From contig NZ_PKUU01000012.1 of assembly GCF_002899675.1 (NCBI RefSeq), forward strand, positions 1 to 64,000: DNA of 64,000 nucleotides. The letters are read 5' to 3'. The notes below the pieces were generated by a model. It saw only the letters and a program-made list of their open reading frames with translations, did not search any database and was not told the origin of the DNA. The translations under genes and the position numbers were made by a program. The stretch comes from Clostridium sp. chh4-2 (lineage in GTDB: Bacteria; Bacillota; Clostridia; Lachnospirales; Lachnospiraceae). Shown here piece by piece: positions 1-8,489 of this stretch (position 1 is the stretch's first letter; every line of letters starts with the position of its first letter).

Positions 1-459
1 TCATCTTTGGTAGCCATGTTCATGAGGTCATCTTTGGTAGCCATGTCCTTGATGTCATCTTTAGTAGCCATGTTCATGATATCATCTTTGGTAGCCATGT
101 TTTTGATATCATCTTTGGTGGCCATGTTCATGAGGTCATCTTTGGTAGCCATGTTCTTAATATCATCTTTGGTAGCCATGTTTTTGATATCATCTTTGGT
201 AGCCATGTTCATAATATCATCTTTGGTAGCCATGTTCATGATATCATCTTTGGTAGCCATGTTCTTAATATCATCTTTGGTAGCCATGTTCTTGATATCA
301 TCTTTGGTGGCCATGTTTTTGATATCATCTTTGGTAGCCATGTTCATGATGTCATCTTTGGTAGCCATGTTTTTGATATCATCTTTGGTGGCCATGTTCT
401 TGATATCATTTTTCATAGCCATATCATCGAGATCGACCTTGGTCACCATATTTTCAATA
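1..459 (-). repeat. 27-bp in-frame tandem repeat (15 good plus 2 degenerate units)
   Basis: A 27-bp unit beginning tcatctttggtagccatg on the + strand repeats head-to-tail from 1 to 405 (15 units, varying mainly in the last 9 bases), followed by two degenerate units (406-432 and 433-459). There are no unique spacers, so it is not a CRISPR array; the period is a multiple of three and encodes the 9-residue protein repeat on the minus strand. Near-identity of units suggests recent expansion by slippage or unequal recombination. Confidence 0.9.
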
Positions 460-488
460 ATATATTGTAATTGTTGTTCAACAGTCAT
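1..488 (-). CDS. Coiled-coil repeat protein with MATKDDI-type 9-residue repeats (5' part, cut by window edge)
   Basis: Reading the minus strand, ATG at 488-486 follows a strong ribosome binding site (AAGGGGGT, about 497-505) and the frame stays open to the window edge, so about 162 N-terminal residues are visible. After a short head (MTVEQQLQYIIENMVTKVDL) the protein is a tandem array of a 9-residue unit, MATKDDI followed by a variable residue (K or M) and N. The pattern of I and M at regular spacing with charged K-D-D predicts a long alpha-helical or coiled-coil rod; no signal peptide or membrane segment is seen. A possible extended -10 (TGGTATGAT on the minus strand, ATCATA at 522-527) lies upstream. 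No catalytic domain is visible and the function is unknown; the C-terminal part is outside the window. Confidence 0.75.
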   Translation of the reverse strand, partial: MTVEQQLQYIIENMVTKVDLDDMAMKNDIKNMATKDDIKNMATKDDIMNMATKDDIKNMATKDDIKNMATKDDIKNMATKDDIMNMATKDDIMNMATKDDIKNMATKDDIKNMATKDDLMNMATKDDIKNMATKDDIMNMATKDDIKDMATKDDLMNMATKD

Positions 489-1226
489 AATAGCTTACCC
501 CCTTAATCTGGATACATAAATATCATACCATATACAAAGTGTAAAGTCTATTGAGTTTTCAAGGTTCACAAGGGATTGAATGGGATGCTGGCAGAAGATA
601 TATTTCTAAAAATGTGTTGTTTTACCATCAATTTCAGTAATTAAAAAAACAGCGAACCAAAAAGAAAAACTCCCATTTTAGAACTGATTTTAATTTGAAC
701 ACATAAACCAGGAAAGAGCAGCAGATCAACCATTAAATGTTTTTGATTAGCTGGGAAATAATAAGAAACTACATGAAATTGCATTATTATAATACTACGA
801 TTGAAAATATGGAGATCAAATGACGGATAGCAGACGGATTCAATAGTCCCTGTAGATTAGGTGAATTCTCACCGATTGACGGACTACTGATAAAGAACTC
901 AAAATGTAGGAAAATCAGACAGATAGTGAATTAGAAAATGCAGAAGTCTTATAAATGAACACAATGATGATTGTAGTAAAGTTCCGCGAATTTCACGCAG
1001 CCGCAATGAGAGCAGAAACACATGATGCACCCAAAAAAGGATCACTGCAATGAATCATCTTATAGATACTTTCTATTTCAAGAGCTTTCAGATGAAGAAC
1101 ATATTGAATTATTTCGTAACAATTATTAAAAATAGTTCGCAGAATGTTCATAAGCTTATTATGGAATAAATAAGAAGAAAAAACAACCCCCAATTCCTTC
1201 AAGATTGAGATGTATGGGAGTTGAAG
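489..1226. other. Long non-coding gap with one possible gene remnant
   Basis: AT-rich sequence without a supported gene. A 34-codon frame at 1025-1129 on the + strand (starts MHPKKDHCNESS, acidic C-terminus, stop TAA) has the look of a decayed gene end but has no ribosome binding site and no recognisable match. No tRNA, riboswitch or insertion sequence was recognised here. The right end of the gap abuts a large palindrome at 1227. Confidence 0.4.
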
Positions 1227-1516
1227 GTTACTGTTCACGGCTCTTAGGGCCTCTGCCGTCTGTTCCGGCTCCGTGCGGTATATACAGCCTTTCCAGTTCC
1301 GGTTTCGAGCATAAGCACTTTAAACGTGCCGGATTTTTCTAAAACCCAAGGGAAATGCCCAAACTCGCTGACACTCAAACAGGTGGACATTTCCCTTGAA
1401 CGAAAAATTCTGCTCGTTAAGAATTGCTAATACCCTGCAAAGTCACAGGAAAGGCTGTAATATACCGCGCGAAGCCGGACCAGACGGCAGAGGCCCCAGG
1501 AGCCGTGAACAGTAAC
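1227..1516. repeat. Palindromic element family A, full-length copy 1 (290 bp)
   Basis: The segment begins GTTACTGTTCACGGCTC and ends with its complement GAGCCGTGAACAGTAAC. Outer arms of about 69 nt (1227-1294 and 1448-1516) pair with only a handful of mismatches. Inside lies a core containing a second perfect inverted repeat, CAAGGGAAATG (1347-1357) with CATTTCCCTTG (1388-1398). The core is about 90% identical by eye to the inverted-orientation copy at 57735-58022. No protein is encoded; short open frames here are a by-product of the high GC arms. It could be a structured RNA, a palindromic mobile element, or both. Confidence 0.85.
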
Positions 1517-1684
1517 AGTTGAAGTGCTGATTCGCATTGTGGCAATGAGGTAAAATACCTCTGAAGCGATAATCCCTTAGGCGGAGAATCCCGCAAGCGG
1601 AATTCTCCATTACAAAATTCATGTATCATTATTCATTAAGTGATAAAGTATGAAAAGGTTATAACAAATATAGATAGAATGTCT

Positions 1685-1713
1685 TTGACCTCCCCCTCGA
1701 ATTCAGCTATAGT
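1685..1713 (+). promoter_or_regulatory. Sigma-A type promoter for the aldolase gene
   Basis: TTGACC (1685-1690), 17-nt spacer, TATAGT (1708-1713), about 73 nt upstream of the RraA-like gene. Close to consensus in both boxes and in spacing. Confidence 0.65.
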
Positions 1714-1785
1714 AAAAATATAAAGATAAAAGCATTACAGATCAGCCTTACGATTGCATACAAAATAAATGGAGGATATTGACCA

Positions 1786-2367
1786 ATGTACGGTTTTAGA
1801 ATTAATGAAAATATAGAAAGGCCCCCAAAAGAGCTATTAGAACAATTAGAACCATTTACAACCGCAGATCTATGTGACGGATGCGTTGTTTTTGACTCTA
1901 TGGATCATCAGATCAAGCCATACATTACAAAAAAGAAAATCATCGGCCCGGCAATTACGGTAAAAGTACCTTCCGGGGAAGGAGATATTGTAGTAAAGGC
2001 GATCAAACTGGCCCAAAAAGGCGATATCATCGTTATCGCAGGCCATGGAAATTGTGCCAGTTCCTATTGGGGAGATAACCGAAGCAAAAAGGCTATGGAA
2101 GCCGGCGTGTCCGGAGTTGTAATCGACGGGGCTTTCAGGGATTTTGAAGGCTGTGAAGAAATCGGCCTGCCCGTCTATGCAAAAGGTTTAACCAGCGGAT
2201 CAGCAGTAAAATCAGGGTTGGGAGAGGTCAACGTACCGGTCAGCTGCGGCGGAGTGGTGGTAAACCCGGGCGATATTATTGTTGGAGATGTAAATGGTGT
2301 ATGCGTCATTCCAAAAGAATACGCATTGGAGATCATAGAAAATACAAAAAAGAAGCTGGGAATTTGA
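1786..2367 (+). CDS. RraA-like / HMG-CHA aldolase family protein
   Basis: A 193-residue protein spanning the whole RraA/dimethylmenaquinone-methyltransferase-like fold. Visible signatures are AITVKVPSGEGD, the glycine-rich IVIAGHGNCASSYWGDN segment, and GVVIDGAFRD, whose Arg-Asp pair is the metal/substrate site of class II pyruvate aldolases (4-hydroxy-4-methyl-2-oxoglutarate / 4-carboxy-4-hydroxy-2-oxoadipate aldolases). True RraA regulators of RNase E are mainly proteobacterial, so in this host an aldolase or decarboxylase role is more likely. Start ATG follows GGAGG with proper spacing. It is the first gene of a block containing two aconitase-family enzymes and a 2-hydroxycarboxylate transporter, which fits cleavage of a branched hydroxy-oxo-diacid to pyruvate plus a second keto acid. 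The exact substrate cannot be read from the sequence. Confidence 0.8.
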   Translation: MYGFRINENIERPPKELLEQLEPFTTADLCDGCVVFDSMDHQIKPYITKKKIIGPAITVKVPSGEGDIVVKAIKLAQKGDIIVIAGHGNCASSYWGDNRSKKAMEAGVSGVVIDGAFRDFEGCEEIGLPVYAKGLTSGSAVKSGLGEVNVPVSCGGVVVNPGDIIVGDVNGVCVIPKEYALEIIENTKKKLGI

Positions 2368-2420
2368 CCGTTTAGACAGCTTTCCTTATATGCAGATATA
2401 GACATATATAGTATGCTGAA

Positions 2421-2440
2421 ATATGTATTTTTATTTATGT
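2421..2440. promoter_or_regulatory. AT-rich motif shared upstream of both aconitase-family genes (copy 1)
   Basis: This 20-mer (ATATGTATTT followed by TTATTTATGT) matches 18 of 20 positions with 9621-9640. Copy 1 starts 83 nt before the small ORF that leads the hydratase gene and copy 2 starts 80 nt before the aconitase start codon. A common operator for one of the two LysR regulators is a reasonable inference; AT richness lowers the significance. Confidence 0.4.
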
Positions 2441-2503
2441 ATAAAGAATAGTACAATAATTTTAGAATCATTATAGTCTAAAGGATTAAAGGAGGATTTA
2501 CAT

Positions 2504-2635
2504 ATGGAAAGCAGAAAAACGGCGCAGAAAAGATTTGAAGAGTTGATACAATCAGAATATGGCAGAATCGGGTACATAAAAGCCGATATAGGCTTCGCAT
2601 CCCCTTCACTTTATCCGGTTAACCGGATCGTATAG
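2504..2635 (+). CDS. Small ORF (43 aa) with strong ribosome binding site
   Basis: ATG at 2504 is preceded by AAAGGAGG at ideal spacing and opens a 43-codon frame ending TAG at 2633-2635, 16 nt before the start of the hydratase gene. The product begins MESRKTAQKRFEELIQ, a charged helix, and ends hydrophobic without a membrane segment. I do not recognise the family. It may be a translated leader peptide coupled to the hydratase gene, a small protein, or the decayed 5' end of a larger gene. Confidence 0.45.
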   Translation: MESRKTAQKRFEELIQSEYGRIGYIKADIGFASPSLYPVNRIV

Positions 2636-2651
2636 AAGGCGGGTAAAGCAG

Positions 2652-4922
2652 ATGGGAAGAGAAATGATAAAATTAACAGACAGCGGAGTATTTTTAACGC
2701 CCCAAGGCGAAGCGGTGAAACAGGGTGTCATACCTAAGACGGAAGCAGTCAAAAATACCATGGCCTATTCCATATTAAAAGCCCACAATCAGGGCGGCGA
2801 TATGGAACATCTGCGGCTGAAATTTGATGCGCTGGTTTCACCGGATAATAACTATGTGAATATCCTTCAAACGGCCAGAGCAGGCGGGCTGAAGCAATTT
2901 CCGGTACCTTATGTGCTGTCCAACTGCCACCACACCCTATGTGCGGTGGGCGGTACGATCAATGAAGACGACCATGTTTTCGGACTGGGAAACGCAAAAA
3001 AGTACGGAGGGATTTTTGTGCCTCCCTATAGGGCTGTGCTTCACCAGTACATGCGGGAAATGATGGCGGGCGGAGGCCGGATGATACTGGGATCAGACAG
3101 CCATACCCGCTATGGTGCGCTGGGAACCATGGGGATAGGAGAGGGCGGAGGAGAAGTGGTAAAACAGCTGCTTTCCAAAACCTACGATATAGAGATGCCG
3201 CCGGTGCTGGCGGTGAAGCTGACCGGCTCCTTAAAGCCGGGTGTTGGCCCTCAGGACGTTGCCCTTGCACTGGTTGGAGCCACATTTAAAAATGGCTTTG
3301 TAAAAAACAAGATTTTAGAGTTCCTGGGAGACGGCATTGGCGGACTCAGCCCGGAATGCAGAATGGGAATTGACGTTATGACCACCGAAAGCGCTGCGCT
3401 CAGTAGCATCTGGTGTACGGATCAACTGGTTCAGGAGTATTTAGCCATACATGAAAGAGAAGAAGATTACAGGGAGATGAAGCCCTCCGGCATTGCGTAC
3501 TACGACGGTATGATCGAGATCGATCTGTCTTCTGTAGAGTGCATGATGGCCTTGCCGTTTCATCCGGGCAATGTATGCAGCATCCGCGAATTTAAGGAAA
3601 ATCCTGAAAAATACCTTAGAAAGGCAGAAGAAGAGGGGCAGAGGATCAAAGGGGATACAGGGAAAAAATTTGTGCTCATGGACAAACTGATAAATGGTGA
3701 GCTTCACATAGACCAGGCCCTTGTAAGCGGCTGCAGCGGCGGAATGTTTGAAAATATAGCAGCTATGGCGGATATACTAAGAGGCTGCGCGATCAATGGC
3801 AGCCGCCCGGGGTTGGGAATTAATCCTGCCAGCCAGCCGGTCTATATGGATCTTGTGGAAAAGGGAATTGTAAGCGAGCTTACCATAGCCGGAGCCGTGA
3901 TGCGCCCGGCCATCTGCGGCCCCTGTTTTGGAGTGACCGATGTGCCGGCTGATAATCAGCTGAGCATACGCCATACCACCAGAAACTATCCCAACCGGGA
4001 AGGCTCAAAGCCGGGAGAAAACCAGATGGCAGCGGTTATTCTGATGGATGCCCGCTCCATTGCGGCCACAGTCCGAAACGGAGGTGTGCTTACTGCAGCG
4101 ACCGAACTGGATGTTGTGTACAGGAACCCACAATATCATTTTCATGCTGAAATCTATAAAAATCAGGTGTTTAACAATTTTGGATCAGGTAATCCGGATG
4201 AAAACCTGAAGATGGGGCCCAATATAGCCGACTGGCCCAAGATGTATCCGCTCACCAGGCATTTGCTGCTGCGTGTGGCCGGAGCTTATGAAGGATCGGT
4301 CACGACCGATGAGCTGATTCCTTCCGGAGAGGTATCTTCTTACCGCTCCAATCCGGATAAAATATCGGAGTATATGATGATGAGCCGTGACAGCGGCTAT
4401 GTAAAACGGGCAAAAGAGGTACGGGAACTGGACCGACGCAGAAGGTCCGGAGAAATCGGGGAAAACACTGACTGCGAAAGACTTCTTACGGCGCTTTGTA
4501 AGCGATTAAACTGCAGTCAGTCGGAAATTACCATCGGAAGTGCGATTGCCGGCGATCAGATTGGCGACGGTTCCTCCCGTGAACAGGCTGCAAGCTGCCA
4601 AAAGGTTCTGGGCGGCTATGCTAATATTGCCAATGGATTTGCTACGAAAAGATACCGCTCGAATCTGATAAACTGGGGCATTCTGCCGATTTTAACCGGG
4701 GACAGGACTGCGCTCCAAAACGGAGACTGGCTGCTTATAAAAGACGTGGACAGTGCGGTAACATTTTCCCCGGCCCCTGTTTTTGCGGAACTGCTGGATG
4801 CTGTTACCGGAGAGGATAAAAGCAGTTTAAAATGCACGTTTGGAGAAATGACGGAGGATGAAAAGCGGATTCTTCTGTCAGGAAGCCTGATCAATTATTA
4901 CGGCCAAAACCGGGATTCATGA
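2652..4922 (+). CDS. Aconitase-superfamily hydratase, YbhJ-like (756 aa)
   Basis: The length and architecture match the YbhJ-type group of aconitase homologues: N-terminal three-domain catalytic region followed by a fused swivel domain. The [4Fe-4S] ligands are visible as Cys361 in SGCSGGMFENI and Cys422/Cys425 in AICGPCFG. The histidine-aspartate motif GSDSHTRYGALG (about residue 157) and the swivel loop GDGSSREQAAS (about residue 645) with its substrate-binding Arg are present. The first Cys motif is SGCSGG rather than the GSCTN of true aconitases, arguing for a non-citrate substrate. In E. coli ybhJ lies with a carboxylate transporter and a LysR gene, and the same combination recurs here. 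It probably hydrates or dehydrates a tri- or dicarboxylate that feeds the aldolase encoded upstream. Start ATG has only a weak GGCGGG-like site; ATG at 2667 is an alternative. Confidence 0.85.
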   Translation: MGREMIKLTDSGVFLTPQGEAVKQGVIPKTEAVKNTMAYSILKAHNQGGDMEHLRLKFDALVSPDNNYVNILQTARAGGLKQFPVPYVLSNCHHTLCAVGGTINEDDHVFGLGNAKKYGGIFVPPYRAVLHQYMREMMAGGGRMILGSDSHTRYGALGTMGIGEGGGEVVKQLLSKTYDIEMPPVLAVKLTGSLKPGVGPQDVALALVGATFKNGFVKNKILEFLGDGIGGLSPECRMGIDVMTTESAALSSIWCTDQLVQEYLAIHEREEDYREMKPSGIAYYDGMIEIDLSSVECMMALPFHPGNVCSIREFKENPEKYLRKAEEEGQRIKGDTGKKFVLMDKLINGELHIDQALVSGCSGGMFENIAAMADILRGCAINGSRPGLGINPASQPVYMDLVEKGIVSELTIAGAVMRPAICGPCFGVTDVPADNQLSIRHTTRNYPNREGSKPGENQMAAVILMDARSIAATVRNGGVLTAATELDVVYRNPQYHFHAEIYKNQVFNNFGSGNPDENLKMGPNIADWPKMYPLTRHLLLRVAGAYEGSVTTDELIPSGEVSSYRSNPDKISEYMMMSRDSGYVKRAKEVRELDRRRRSGEIGENTDCERLLTALCKRLNCSQSEITIGSAIAGDQIGDGSSREQAASCQKVLGGYANIANGFATKRYRSNLINWGILPILTGDRTALQNGDWLLIKDVDSAVTFSPAPVFAELLDAVTGEDKSSLKCTFGEMTEDEKRILLSGSLINYYGQNRDS

Positions 4923-4956
4923 AAACCTGATGTCCGCCGTGGAAAAAGGAGAAGTT

Positions 4957-5841
4957 ATGACACTGCTGCAGCTGCATTATTTTTGCAAAGCATATGAATC
5001 GGGCAGCGTTACAAAAGCTGCCCAGGAGCTGTTTGTCACACAGCCGACCATATCGTCCGCCATACGTGAGCTGGAAAAAGAATACGACTGCCTTCTTCTG
5101 GAGAGAAATGGAAAGGGAATGGTTCTCAGTGAGATGGGAAAGCTGTTTTATCAGCAGGCGTCCCTCCTTTTAAACTATGCGGAAGATTTTTCAAGGCAGA
5201 TGCATGAGGCCGCCGACCAGACAAGGTATGTGAAGCTGGGGCTCACACGTTCCGTCGGGTCAAATGTTTATGCCGAATTTTTTGCCCAATGCGTGTTCCA
5301 ATACCCGGAGATGAATATTGTCACAAGACCGGGAGCTTCGGTAGTGCTGTTTGACGAATTGAGAAAGCAGCATTTGGATCTTATTATTGTTCCAAGGCAG
5401 GAGGAAGAGGATTTTGAAAACCTGGAATTCATTGAGCTGAAAAAGACAAGGATGCTTTTTTGCATGTCCAGAAAACATCCTCTGGCCGGCTGCACCAGCC
5501 TTACCGTACCGATGATATTAAATGAGAAGATGGTGTCCACCATCAACGATACCAACAAAACGAAGGTTCTGAACCGCCTGTTTGCAGAATACGGCGCAGT
5601 TCCCAATATTATTGAACGCTATGACCAGCTGAATCTGGCGGTCAATATGATCCTAAATAATGTGGCCACCGGTTTCTTTCCGGAAGAAGGGGTGATGCGC
5701 TACAATGGGATTGTGGGAATTCCGCTGGAAGAAGAGCCTGAGATCGAGGTGCTTCTGGTATGGAATAAAGAGGCAAAGAAGAAACAGGAAGTCAGAAAAT
5801 TTATAAAGAGTATCCGGGAATTTTATGCCGAATCCGAATAG
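4957..5841 (+). CDS. LysR-family transcriptional regulator
   Basis: About 294 residues with an N-terminal winged helix-turn-helix (MTLLQLHYFCKAYESGS, recognition helix around QELFVTQPTISSAIRELEKE) and a C-terminal periplasmic-binding-like effector domain. I chose ATG 4957 over ATG 4930 because AAAGGAG lies just upstream of 4957 and LysR proteins start within a few residues of this motif. The gene begins 34 nt after the hydratase stop and is followed by a terminator, so it is the last gene of the hydratase transcript. It probably senses the substrate of this pathway or an intermediate of it. Confidence 0.85.
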   Translation: MTLLQLHYFCKAYESGSVTKAAQELFVTQPTISSAIRELEKEYDCLLLERNGKGMVLSEMGKLFYQQASLLLNYAEDFSRQMHEAADQTRYVKLGLTRSVGSNVYAEFFAQCVFQYPEMNIVTRPGASVVLFDELRKQHLDLIIVPRQEEEDFENLEFIELKKTRMLFCMSRKHPLAGCTSLTVPMILNEKMVSTINDTNKTKVLNRLFAEYGAVPNIIERYDQLNLAVNMILNNVATGFFPEEGVMRYNGIVGIPLEEEPEIEVLLVWNKEAKKKQEVRKFIKSIREFYAESE

Positions 5842-5905
5842 AAAAGAATTTCTGTATTCATCCATATTTCACAGGAAATATGAGAATGCAGAAATTCTTT
5901 TTTTT
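5842..5905 (+). terminator. Rho-independent terminator after LysR gene
   Basis: AAAAGAATTTCTG (5842-5854) pairs with CAGAAATTCTTTT (5888-5900) and an inner CATATTT/AAATATG extends the hairpin; a run of eight T follows. It starts directly at the LysR stop codon. Confidence 0.8.
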
Positions 5906-5915
5906 GATGAAAACC

Positions 5916-5990
5916 GTTACGATCCACAGCCCCGGCGGTCTCTGCCAAAATTGGAACGGACGGCAGCGACCGCCGGAACGGTGAATAGTG
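5916..5990. repeat. Palindromic element family A, degenerate short copy (75 bp)
   Basis: Begins GTTACGATCCACAGCC and ends GGTGAATAGTG; arms CCGGCGGTCTCTGCC and GGCAGCGACCGCCGG pair with one mismatch. The terminal GTTACGAT-CAC sequence is that of the full-length elements at 57735 and 62829, but the core is missing. A spurious open frame crosses it. Confidence 0.6.
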
Positions 5991-6111
5991 AAAAAACCAT
6001 AAAATAAATTTATGATTCTAAAATTTGATTAATTTTACAAAATGAGCCCTGTCCCGTAAGATAAAGTTATCAGAAAAACATATTTAGGGGAAATTAAAGG
6101 AGGTATTTGTT

Positions 6112-7431
6112 ATGGGACGGGAAAAGGAGAAGTTTGGCCCAAACATGAAGATTGAAGGGGTTCCATGGAAGATGTTTCTGCTGTTTGCAGCGATTGTGCT
6201 GGCAGCTATGGCAACGGGAGGGCTTGGGACAGACATGATATCCATCATGGCCATGCTTTTTGTGATTGGCGGCATCTGTTATTTTGTTGGGGAACGGATT
6301 CCAATCTTTAATACATGGATTGGAGGAGGCAGCATGATGGCAATGATGCTTCCGTCATTTCTGGTATACCGGGGAATTATCACGGAGAAATATGTGGAAG
6401 GCGTTACTTTATTTTTTGATACGGCAGGATATCAGACCATGTTTATCTGTATCCTGATGGCCTGTGCATTTGTGGTGATTGACAGGGAAACCCTGCTTCA
6501 GTCCATCGTAAGATATATTCCCACCATTCTTGCAGGCGTGTTGGGAGCTGCCATAGCAGGATGCCTTGTGGGCATGGCGCTCGGATATTCCATACCGGAA
6601 TTGCTTACATACTATGTGCTTCCGATTATGGGAGGCGGCAATGGAGCCGGAGCCATTCCCATGAGCCAGATCTATGAAGCGGCCACGGGAAAAGACAAGG
6701 ATGCATATTATGCGGCCGCCGTTGCCATATTGACCATCGCAAATATCCTGTGCATCATCATGGGAGCCATTTTAAATGGAATCGGCAATAAAATTCCATC
6801 CTTGACAGGGGATAAAAAAGAAATTATGAGGAATGGCCGCAAGGCGGAAAAAGACAGAATGACGAAGCTGCCGGAACCTTCCCTGGAGCATACGGCAGTT
6901 GGATTTCTGATTATCGGCATCGTTTACATACTGTCCGTATTTATGGCGAAGGTGGCGCTTCCGAAGATTGGCTCCGTACAGATTCATCAGTATGTTTATT
7001 TTGTGTTATTTTTTATCCTGATTAATGTAAGCGGCATTCTTCCAAAAGAATATTGTGCCGGAATTAAACGGATTCAGGCATTTTTAGTGGGACGGTTTTC
7101 TGTTGCGGCGTTCGCGGCAGTGGGGATTTCCCTGCTGAATTTCAGCGAATTTGTAAGTGCGATCAATATTCAAACCTTGATTGTGTGCCTTGGAGTTGTG
7201 GCCGGTGCAGTGATCGGAAGCGCAGGCGCAGGTTACCTTCTCGGTTTTTATCCCATCGACGCGGCGATCACGGCAGGTCTTTGTATGGCAAACAGGGGCG
7301 GCGGCGGAGATGTTGTGGTTTTGGGAGCGGCAGACCGGCTGGATCTCATGTCTTATGCGGCTATTTCATCCAGAATCGGGGGAGGATTGGTACTCCTCAT
7401 AGCCGGTATTGTATTCAGTTTAGTGTTATAA
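6112..7431 (+). CDS. 2-hydroxycarboxylate transporter family permease (CitS/CimH/MaeP-like)
   Basis: A 439-residue membrane protein with about eleven hydrophobic helices. The two family signature loops are seen: GGGNGAGAIPMSQIYEAA (from about residue 174) and the later CMANRGGGGDVVVLGAADR with the SSRIGGG region (about residues 385-425), the reentrant GGxG loops that bind substrate and Na+ or H+ in this family. Known members transport citrate, malate, citramalate or lactate, so the substrate here is most likely a 2-hydroxy di- or tricarboxylate. Start ATG follows AAAGGAGG. A family A remnant lies between it and the upstream terminator, and the esterase gene follows 26 nt downstream, probably co-transcribed. 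Confidence 0.9.
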   Translation: MGREKEKFGPNMKIEGVPWKMFLLFAAIVLAAMATGGLGTDMISIMAMLFVIGGICYFVGERIPIFNTWIGGGSMMAMMLPSFLVYRGIITEKYVEGVTLFFDTAGYQTMFICILMACAFVVIDRETLLQSIVRYIPTILAGVLGAAIAGCLVGMALGYSIPELLTYYVLPIMGGGNGAGAIPMSQIYEAATGKDKDAYYAAAVAILTIANILCIIMGAILNGIGNKIPSLTGDKKEIMRNGRKAEKDRMTKLPEPSLEHTAVGFLIIGIVYILSVFMAKVALPKIGSVQIHQYVYFVLFFILINVSGILPKEYCAGIKRIQAFLVGRFSVAAFAAVGISLLNFSEFVSAINIQTLIVCLGVVAGAVIGSAGAGYLLGFYPIDAAITAGLCMANRGGGGDVVVLGAADRLDLMSYAAISSRIGGGLVLLIAGIVFSLVL

Positions 7432-7457
7432 TTTTATGAAAGCAGGGCATTGACAGT

Positions 7458-8333
7458 ATGAATGATTTAGAACGGATCAGAAATGAAGCGGTGGGGCAGG
7501 AAGTGGATGAAGCGCTGATGAAACAGTATCCAATCAAAGAACAGAAAGAACTTGAGATTCCGACACGGCATGGATTTGTGAAAGCTTATCTGTACCGGCC
7601 ATATTCAGACAATGAAAAGCTCCCGCTCATGGTTAACTTCCATGGAGGCGGTTTTGTAAAAGGATACCGGGGAAGAGATTTTGCCTTTTCCAGAATTCTC
7701 GCAACCGGTTGTGAATGCATGGTTTTGGATGTGGATTATAAAACGGCGCCGGAATACAAGTATCCATATGCCATTGAAGAGGGTTACGATCTGATTTGTT
7801 ATGTATACGGCCATGGGGCGGAATGGAACGTGAATTGTGACCTGATCGCGCTTTCAGGCCAGAGCGCAGGTGCCAATATAGTGACCGCCATCACCTTCCT
7901 GCTGAAGGAGAACCAAAAAATGCTGCCCAAGTTTGTGAGCGCCTCTTACCCGCCATACGATCTGTTTAAAGATCCGGCTGATAAGTGGAAGGAGGGCAGT
8001 GAAGAGGCCAGAAAAAGTTTTGAAACAGGCAGGCTGTATAATGACTGGTATATAGAAAAAGAGCGAAGAAAAGAACTCTATGCATCTCCGGTCTACGCAG
8101 ACCTCAGCCAGCTAAAAGGGCTTCCGCATTTTTTGATTATATGTGGAGAAGAGGACCCGTTGAATAAAGAGGCCATGGAGTTTGCAAAAATGCTGATGGA
8201 AGCCAATGTTACGGTAACATTTAAACGCGTACCGGGAGCAAAACACGGATTCCTGGTGCGCAGAAGCCCTGGCTATGATGTGGCGGAACAGCTGATATTT
8301 GCGGCGGCAAAACAGTGTTGGCAGAACGGCTGA
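7458..8333 (+). CDS. Alpha/beta hydrolase, acetyl esterase (HSL/Aes-like)
   Basis: A 291-residue cytoplasmic esterase. The oxyanion-hole motif HGGG is at residues 62-65, the nucleophile elbow GQSAG places Ser136, and the acid and base are visible as Asp233 (CGEEDP) and His263 (GAKHGFL). This is the hormone-sensitive-lipase-like carboxylesterase layout. It starts 26 nt after the transporter and has a weak GCAGGG site, suggesting translational coupling. In this setting it may remove an ester or acyl group from the imported carboxylate, but the substrate is not evident from sequence. Confidence 0.85.
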   Translation: MNDLERIRNEAVGQEVDEALMKQYPIKEQKELEIPTRHGFVKAYLYRPYSDNEKLPLMVNFHGGGFVKGYRGRDFAFSRILATGCECMVLDVDYKTAPEYKYPYAIEEGYDLICYVYGHGAEWNVNCDLIALSGQSAGANIVTAITFLLKENQKMLPKFVSASYPPYDLFKDPADKWKEGSEEARKSFETGRLYNDWYIEKERRKELYASPVYADLSQLKGLPHFLIICGEEDPLNKEAMEFAKMLMEANVTVTFKRVPGAKHGFLVRRSPGYDVAEQLIFAAAKQCWQNG

Positions 8334-8337
8334 CGAT

Positions 8338-8489
8338 GGGATAAGAAGCCGGAGCGGACAGCAGAGCCAGCGGCAGAAGAAAAGGAAAATGGGATCATAA
8401 TGTCTCCTTAATATCTAAGAGGGATAATCGAAACCAACATCTTTTTTCTCCTTCCGCTGGCTTTTATATCCGCTCCGGCTTCCTATCCT
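8338..8489. repeat. Long imperfect palindrome (152 bp), separate family
   Basis: GGATAAGAAGCCGGAGCGGA followed by AGCCAGCGG (to about 8373) pairs with CCGCTGGCT (8454-8462) and CCGCTCCGGCTTCCTATCC (8470-8488). The loop of about 80 nt is A+T rich and unlike families A and B. It starts 5 nt after the esterase stop codon and could end transcription there. The remaining 8490-8667 holds no gene that I can support. Confidence 0.65.

Noticed and set aside
1..459. CRISPR array
   Set aside because: The 27-bp units are contiguous with no unique spacers, and the period keeps reading frame.
7..519. Open frame on the + strand, repetitive MVAMFLISSL protein
   Set aside because: It is the antisense shadow of the minus-strand MATKDDI repeat gene, which has the ribosome binding site and a plausible protein composition.
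993..1238. Minus-strand frame of 81 codons
   Set aside because: No ribosome binding site and no recognisable domain.
1417..1629. Minus-strand frame across the first family A palindrome
   Set aside because: It runs through the GC-rich arm of a repeat; similar frames arise in other copies without conservation.
1786..2367. RraA regulator of RNase E
   Set aside because: Context with hydratases and a carboxylate transporter and the Arg-Asp motif favour an enzyme of the aldolase group.
5825..6007. Small + strand frame after the LysR gene
   Set aside because: It reads through a terminator and a degenerate palindrome.
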